Source: Clostridiales bacterium
GTDB lineage: Bacteria; Bacillota; Clostridia; Christensenellales; UBA1242
Length of the DNA stretch: 12,499 nucleotides
Direction: 5' to 3'
NCBI GenBank assembly: GCA_918241715.1
Contig: CAKJYB010000008.1
Location: 1 to 12,499 of the forward strand
Part shown: piece after piece, positions 8,675-12,499 of the stretch
Position numbering within the stretch: position 1 is the first letter of the stretch
Layout of the letters: each line of letters opens with the position of its first letter
The notes under the pieces: model-generated
Told to the model about the DNA's origin: nothing
The model's database searches: none
The model's input: only the letters and a program-made list of their open reading frames with translations
Translations under genes and position numbers: made by a program

Positions 8675-8681
8675 GTGAAGT

Positions 8682-9050
8682 ATGGAAAGAGATTTGTCTC
8701 CCCTTGCCCTAGCATTTATTGGTGATGCAATTCACACGGCTTATGTGCGTGAACAAGTTTTGAAAGGAAAGATAAACAAACTTTCAAACTACCACAATTT
8801 AGCAAAGAAATTTTGCAACGCAAAAAAACAAATGCAAACCCTTGAAGCAATTTCAACAATCTTGACAGAAGAAGAAAAAGAAATTGTCAGAAAGGCACGA
8901 AATGCTCACTCAAAGCACACGGCAAAAAACTTTGATGAAGAGACCTACAAAAAGGCAACAGCCTTTGAAGCTCTTGTTGGACACTTATATTTGACAAAAC
9001 AAACAAAAAGGTTACTCCAAATTCTTGAAATTTCAATGAAGGAAGAATGA
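8682..9050 (+). CDS. mrnC: Mini-ribonuclease III (23S rRNA maturation)
   Basis: Mini-III is a small RNase III-type enzyme without a double-stranded-RNA-binding domain. In B. subtilis it trims the 23S rRNA precursor using folded rRNA and ribosomal protein L3. This 122-residue protein is of usual length and has only the catalytic domain. Visible features are LAFIGDA (10-16) with the catalytic Asp15, the ARNAHS segment (72-77) and FEALVGHLYL (95-104) with the catalytic Glu96. The start is supported by AGGTGA at 8673-8678, which overlaps the ychF stop codon. Its stop is one base from the rlmB start, so the two are very likely translationally coupled. The mrnC-rlmB pair is conserved across Firmicutes. 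Confidence 0.94.
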   Translation: MERDLSPLALAFIGDAIHTAYVREQVLKGKINKLSNYHNLAKKFCNAKKQMQTLEAISTILTEEEKEIVRKARNAHSKHTAKNFDEETYKKATAFEALVGHLYLTKQTKRLLQILEISMKEE

Positions 9051-9051
9051 T

Positions 9052-9777
9052 ATGTATATTGAAGGAAGAAATCAAGTTGTTGAAGCAATAAAGCATGAGA
9101 CAACAATAAACAAACTTTTTATTGACAAAAATTTCGCCACAAGAAAAGACGAAATTATCTCTCTTGCACACAAAAATCATATCCGAATTGATTTTTTGCC
9201 TAAAAAAGTTTTGGACGGAATGAGTATAACTTCTCACCACCAGGGCTATATTGCAGAAACAATTGATTTTGAATACAGCACAATTGATGACATCTTGGAA
9301 GTCGCACAAAAGAGAGAACACGACCCATTTGTAGTACTTTTAGATGGCATCGTTGACCCACATAATTTTGGTGCAATCATAAGGACATGTGAATGTGCAG
9401 GTGTTGACGGAATTATCATTCCAAGCATAAGAGCCTGCCAAGTAAACGAAACCGTTGTAAGAACAAGCACCGGAGCAATTGCAAACATGAAAATTGCAAG
9501 GGTTACAAACCTTAAAGAAGCTGTTGACGAACTTAAAGAAAAAGGTCTTTGGATTTACGTTTGTGAAACAGGAGGAGAAGATATCTACAAGCAAAATTTG
9601 ACAGGGCCTATTGCTCTGCTTGTTGGGTCAGAAGGGTTTGGAGTTAAACAATCTCTTCGCACATATTGTGATGGCATTATCACTCTCCCACTTAAAGGGA
9701 CCGTAAACTCCCTTAACGCTTCTGTTGCAACTGCAATTTCTGTATATGAAGTTTTGAGACAAAGAGAACATAAATAA
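9052..9777 (+). CDS. rlmB: 23S rRNA (guanosine-2'-O)-methyltransferase RlmB-like, SPOUT/TrmH family
   Basis: The 241-residue protein is a SpoU/TrmH-class knotted methyltransferase. The N-terminal about 75 residues form the small RNA-binding domain. The catalytic domain carries motif 1 DPHNFGAIIRT (102-112, with Asn105 and Arg111), motif 2 LVGSEGFGV (190-198, with Glu194) and motif 3 LPLKGTVNSLNASVA (212-226, with Asn222). Family members of this type modify G2251 (E. coli numbering) in the 23S peptidyl-transferase region; the B. subtilis homologue is YacO. Exact target specificity is inferred from the family and the mrnC neighbour. The ribosome binding site AAGGA (9039-9043) lies inside the end of mrnC, eight bases before the ATG. 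TrmH, the tRNA enzyme, is the main alternative but is less likely given this context. Confidence 0.92.
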   Translation: MYIEGRNQVVEAIKHETTINKLFIDKNFATRKDEIISLAHKNHIRIDFLPKKVLDGMSITSHHQGYIAETIDFEYSTIDDILEVAQKREHDPFVVLLDGIVDPHNFGAIIRTCECAGVDGIIIPSIRACQVNETVVRTSTGAIANMKIARVTNLKEAVDELKEKGLWIYVCETGGEDIYKQNLTGPIALLVGSEGFGVKQSLRTYCDGIITLPLKGTVNSLNASVATAISVYEVLRQREHK

Positions 9778-9787
9778 AGGAAAAAAC

Positions 9788-10390
9788 TTGAAAAATTTGA
9801 TTTCGGATGAAGAATTTATTGAAAAAATAAGAAACGGCGACCAAGAATATGAACTTGAACTCCTTTCAAAATACAAGGATTTGGTTGTAAAGATTAGTCG
9901 TTGTTATTTCATTACGGGTGGTGATCTTGAAGACATAATTCAAGAAGGAATGATTGGTCTTTATAAGGCAATAAAAAACTACAACGAAAAGAAAGATGCT
10001 TCATTTAAAACCTTTGCAGTCATGTGCATAAAGCATCAAATTCAATCGGCAATCAAAAAGTCAAACGCAAACAAAAACAAGCCACTTTCTTCTGCAATCT
10101 CATTTCAAAACTTTACTGAAGATGGAAACGGAGAAAACATGGAGTATCTCCCAGTCGAACTTGTCCTAGACTTATCTCCTGAAGACGAAGCAATACATAA
10201 GGAAGAATACAGGCATCTCAAGGCAAAAATAAAAGAAATTTTGTCTCCACTTGAATACAAAGTTTTGACATACTATTTGCAAGGCTATTCCTACAAAGAA
10301 ATTTCACAAGGCTTAAACGTTTCAAGCAAGAGCATTGACAACAGCCTTTCAAGAATAAAAAACAAACTTAAAGAAAAACTCAATAAATAG
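9788..10390 (+). CDS. sigH: RNA polymerase sigma factor SigH-type (sigma-70 family)
   Basis: The 200-residue protein has sigma region 2 (about 24-92), with DLEDIIQEGMIGLYKAI at 46-62 closely matching B. subtilis SigH. Region 4 (about 140-198) has a helix-turn-helix around SYKEISQGLNVSSKSIDNSL (168-187), again near-identical in layout to SigH. SigH directs early sporulation and competence genes in Bacillus and Clostridium; its regulon here is unknown. The start codon is TTG at 9788, the only start in frame with a good ribosome binding site (AAAGGA, 9776-9781, overlapping the rlmB stop). No in-frame ATG occurs until within region 2. The TTG may keep translation low. In B. subtilis yacP lies between rlmB and sigH; here only ten bases separate them. 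The SigH subgroup fits better than SigK/SigE types, though a close ECF-like paralogue cannot be fully excluded. Confidence 0.9.
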   Translation: MKNLISDEEFIEKIRNGDQEYELELLSKYKDLVVKISRCYFITGGDLEDIIQEGMIGLYKAIKNYNEKKDASFKTFAVMCIKHQIQSAIKKSNANKNKPLSSAISFQNFTEDGNGENMEYLPVELVLDLSPEDEAIHKEEYRHLKAKIKEILSPLEYKVLTYYLQGYSYKEISQGLNVSSKSIDNSLSRIKNKLKEKLNK

Positions 10391-10412
10391 AAAATTTATT
10401 GACTTTTTTTTT
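10380..10412 (+). terminator. Weak AT-rich terminator at the end of sigH
   Basis: TCAATAAAT (10380-10388) pairs with ATTTATTGA (10394-10402) around an AGAAA loop. One base later comes a run of nine T (10404-10412). The 9-bp stem has only one G-C pair and includes the sigH stop codon region, so it may terminate inefficiently. Its right arm and T-run overlap the -35 box and spacer of the glnS promoter. Confidence 0.5.
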
Positions 10413-10427
10413 GTATTTATTTACAAT
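10399..10427 (+). promoter_or_regulatory. Vegetative promoter of glnS
   Basis: TTGACT (10399-10404), a 17-base spacer (10405-10421) containing a T-run, and TACAAT (10422-10427) form a sigma-A-type promoter with five of six matches in each box. Transcription would begin near 10434. The strong ribosome binding site AAGGAGA at 10441-10447 precedes the glnS ATG at 10453. No T-box leader is possible in so short a 5' region. Confidence 0.8.
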
Positions 10428-10452
10428 ACAAATATATTTAAAGGAGAATACA

Positions 10453-12159
10453 ATGAATTTACTTGCAAACGGAATTGACGTTGACACAATCGTTCCTGAA
10501 AACGAACTTGAAGAAGAAATTATTGCAGACGTAAAAGCTGGAAGAACAAAAGAAGTTGTAACACGTTGTCCACCAGAACCAAGTGGTTATTGGCATATCG
10601 CCCACGCAAAAGCATGGACAATTGACTTTGAAACAGCAATCAAATTTGGTGGCAGAACATATCTTCGTATGGACGACACAAACCCACTTAAAGAAGAAGG
10701 TGAATTTGCTGACAGCTATATGCACGACCTTGCATGGCTTGGATACACACCAGCAGCTCTTATTTATGCAAGCGAAGCATACTTTGACGACATTTACAAA
10801 ATTGCAGAACAAATGATTATGGACGGAAACGCCTATGTTTGTGAACTTTCTGCAGAAGAAGTAAGCCAAACACGTGGCACTTTGACAGAACCAGGAAAAG
10901 AAAGCCCATACAGAAACAGAAGTGTTGAAGAAAACTTGAGACTTTTTAGAGCAATGCGTGATGGAAAGTTTGAAGACGGAAAGGCAACTCTTCGTGCAAA
11001 AATCGACATGGCTCACCCAAATATGAATATGCGTGATCCAGTTATGTATAGAGTTTTAAGAGCAAAACACTACAAACTTGGAAACAAGTGGTGCATTTAC
11101 CCTATGTATGACTTTGCACACCCAATGCAAGACGCTTTGGAAGGTGTGACGTACAGCCTTTGCTCAATGGAATTCCACGAACACAGACCACTTTATGAAT
11201 GGTTTGTAGAACATGGTTGGAAAAAGCCTTTTGCACCAAAACAAAGGGAATTTTCAAGGCTTACAATCGAAAATGTTTTGATTGGAAAAAGATATATGAA
11301 ACAACTTGTCAATTCTGGCTATGTAAATGGCTGGGACGACCCAAGATTCCCTACCCTTGTTGGTGTAAGAAGAAGGGGTTATACAGCAAAAGCAATCAAA
11401 GATTTTGTAAAGTCTGTTGGTTGGGGAACTTCTCTTGAAGTAACCGTTCCTTACTCTGCACTTGAATATTATGTAAGAGAAGACTTAAACAGAATCGCAA
11501 CACGTGCAATGGTTGTTTTGGATCCACTTAAAGTGGTAATAACAAACTATGAAGGAAGCGAAGAAATCGAAATGGACAACAATCCAAACGACGAAAACGC
11601 AGGAAAACACAAGGGGAGATTTAGCAACACAATTTACATCGAACAAGAAGATTTCAGCACAAATCCCCCACCAAAATACAACAGGCTTGTTGAAGGTGGA
11701 ATTGTAAGACTTAAAGGTGCTTACATTATCAAATGCAACAAAGTTGTCTACGGCAAAAACGGAGAAATCGACCACCTTGAATGTGAATATATCCCAGGCA
11801 CAAAGAGTGGAAGCGACAATTCCGGAATCAAGTGCAAAGGCACAATTCACTTTGTCTCTGCAGACAACTGCTTTGAAATAACAATCAGAGAATTTAAAAA
11901 CCTTATCAAAGACGAATACAAAAACCCTGCAAAAGCCCTTTCAGAAGGCGTTCCTGTTGAAGAAATTTTGACAGAAAACTCTCTTGTTGAAAGAAAGGCT
12001 TTGGCAGAAAACTTCTTAAAATCTGCAAAAAATGAAGATAAATTCCAGTTTATGAGAAAGGGTTATTATTGCGTTGACAAAGATTCAACTCCAGATAATT
12101 TGATTTTCAACAGCACAATTTCTCTTAAAGACAGCTTTAAGCCAACAAAAACAAATTAA
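10453..12159 (+). CDS. glnS: Glutaminyl-tRNA synthetase (GlnRS), class I, with divergent signature motifs
   Basis: GlnRS charges tRNA-Gln directly with glutamine in the cytosol. The ATG at 10453 is preferred over the upstream in-frame ATG at 10399 because AAGGAGA (10441-10447) precedes it and the promoter lies in the 10399 extension. This gives 568 residues, a normal length with no YqeY-type C-terminal extension. Family landmarks are MDDTNP (73-78), EFSRL (266-270), GWDDPRFPT (293-301), VRRRGYTAKAI and the two-barrel anticodon-binding part with IEQEDF and KGAYIIKCNKVVYG. The HIGH box reads HIAH (48-51) in the context PEPSGYWHIAH, and the KMSKS region reads LIGKRYM (276-282), keeping the key Lys279 and Arg280 but not the Ser or the second Lys. 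GluRS is excluded by the GlnRS-type barrel domain. It is likely active but divergent. Flanking promoter and terminator make it a single-gene unit. Confidence 0.92.
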   Translation: MNLLANGIDVDTIVPENELEEEIIADVKAGRTKEVVTRCPPEPSGYWHIAHAKAWTIDFETAIKFGGRTYLRMDDTNPLKEEGEFADSYMHDLAWLGYTPAALIYASEAYFDDIYKIAEQMIMDGNAYVCELSAEEVSQTRGTLTEPGKESPYRNRSVEENLRLFRAMRDGKFEDGKATLRAKIDMAHPNMNMRDPVMYRVLRAKHYKLGNKWCIYPMYDFAHPMQDALEGVTYSLCSMEFHEHRPLYEWFVEHGWKKPFAPKQREFSRLTIENVLIGKRYMKQLVNSGYVNGWDDPRFPTLVGVRRRGYTAKAIKDFVKSVGWGTSLEVTVPYSALEYYVREDLNRIATRAMVVLDPLKVVITNYEGSEEIEMDNNPNDENAGKHKGRFSNTIYIEQEDFSTNPPPKYNRLVEGGIVRLKGAYIIKCNKVVYGKNGEIDHLECEYIPGTKSGSDNSGIKCKGTIHFVSADNCFEITIREFKNLIKDEYKNPAKALSEGVPVEEILTENSLVERKALAENFLKSAKNEDKFQFMRKGYYCVDKDSTPDNLIFNSTISLKDSFKPTKTN

Positions 12160-12183
12160 ATGAGATGAAAATCTCATTTTTTT
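12158..12183 (+). terminator. Intrinsic terminator of glnS
   Basis: AAATGAGAT (12158-12166) pairs perfectly with ATCTCATTT (12171-12179) around a GAAA tetraloop, and T continues to 12183. The hairpin starts inside the glnS stop codon. It is a convincing Rho-independent terminator that separates glnS from the following membrane-protein gene. Confidence 0.85.
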
Positions 12184-12184
12184 G

Positions 12185-12213
12185 TTGGAGTTTTGCATGT
12201 TTTGGTTTATAAT
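12185..12213 (+). promoter_or_regulatory. Possible promoter of the downstream membrane-protein gene
   Basis: TATAAT at 12208-12213 is a perfect -10 box. TTGGAG at 12185-12190, 17 bases upstream, matches the -35 consensus at only three of six positions. The predicted transcription start falls at or next to the A of the ATG at 12220. The same TTGGAG could instead be a ribosome binding site for a nine-codon ORF that starts at 12197. Confidence 0.45.
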
Positions 12214-12219
12214 AAAGTT

Positions 12220-12499
12220 ATGTTAATAATCCCAATTGTTTGTATGCTTGTTGCATCTTTGGCTCTTGGAATAGCGAGTTGTATTGTAAAAAAAGACAAC
12301 CCGTTTGCTTCTCTTGTCAAAGTTTTGTCTTTTGCATGCTTGATTGGGCTTGGCCTTGCCTGTGGAAACTACAAAAATCAATTTAGTGGCTACACAATTT
12401 TGGTGCTCTTCAGCGTGCTTGCAATGTTTATTGCAACTTTCGACTTCAAGGCATATTTGGAAAAGAGAAAGGAAGAAGTTGAATCTCCTACACCAAAAC
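12220..12499 (+). CDS. N-terminal part of a small multi-pass membrane protein (3' end outside window)
   Basis: An open frame runs from ATG 12220 to the window edge, 93 complete codons. Three hydrophobic segments are visible at about residues 1-23, 31-50 and 60-82 (the last around YTILVLFSVLAMFIATF). A charged Lys/Glu tail and a Pro/Thr stretch then begin, so the protein may be close to its end or lead into a soluble domain. No catalytic motif is secure. A loose resemblance to the YhhN/lysoplasmalogenase type of small membrane protein was considered, but the characteristic Gly-Asp is not clearly present. No ribosome binding site stands at the usual distance from the ATG. A TTG at 12202, 11 bases after GGAG, is a weak alternative start. 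Confidence 0.65.
   Translation, partial: MLIIPIVCMLVASLALGIASCIVKKDNPFASLVKVLSFACLIGLGLACGNYKNQFSGYTILVLFSVLAMFIATFDFKAYLEKRKEEVESPTPK

Noticed and set aside
10399..10452. N-terminal extension of GlnRS starting at ATG 10399
   Set aside because: The 18 added residues are encoded by the -35/-10 promoter region and have no ribosome binding site. ATG 10453 has AAGGAGA at the right distance and matches family length.
10459..11016. 185-codon minus-strand open frame opposite glnS
   Set aside because: It is a shadow of the strongly biased glnS codons, Cys/Phe-rich, with no promoter or ribosome binding site.

Overview
The window is AT-rich bacterial DNA with short intergenic gaps, AAGGAG-type ribosome binding sites and vegetative TTGACA/TATAAT promoters. 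It uses the standard genetic code, and TGA is used as a stop. The gene content points to Bacillota (Firmicutes), most likely an uncultured Clostridia-like lineage: Mini-III RNase next to RlmB and a SigH-type sigma factor, SecA with a C-terminal zinc motif, and a bacterial glutaminyl-tRNA synthetase, which Bacilli generally lack. I cannot name a genus from sequence alone.

Layout. Bases 1-129 are the 3' end of an unidentified plus-strand gene. It converges on secA (minus strand, 212-2920) across a symmetric, probably bidirectional terminator. A 208-bp divergent intergenic region (2921-3128) carries a clear promoter for each side. The plus-strand promoter is a perfect -35/extended -10 consensus. 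It drives a 1473-residue protein that I do not recognise (3129-7550). That protein has ten degenerate repeats of about 82 residues, then a strand-rich region, one hydrophobic membrane segment or hairpin, and a charged coiled coil. It is the most novel object in the window.

Close behind it, on the same strand and with very short gaps, are ychF, mrnC, rlmB and sigH (7580-10390). ychF encodes a ribosome-associated ATPase, mrnC a 23S rRNA maturation RNase, rlmB a 23S rRNA 2'-O-methyltransferase and sigH an alternative sigma factor. The order mrnC-rlmB-sigH matches the Bacillus subtilis cluster, but yacP/rae1 is missing between rlmB and sigH, and ychF rather than cysS stands upstream. I see no convincing promoter between the giant gene and sigH, so read-through from the strong promoter at 3060-3088 is possible.

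After sigH, an AT-rich hairpin with a T-tract overlaps the -35 box of a promoter for glnS (10453-12159). The GlnRS keeps the overall family sequence but has altered HIGH and KMSKS signature motifs. glnS ends in a good GAAA-loop terminator. It is followed by the start of a small multi-pass membrane protein (12220 to the window end) with an odd start region: either a leaderless transcript or a nine-codon upstream ORF overlapping the start. No tRNA, rRNA, CRISPR array, insertion sequence or prophage genes were seen.
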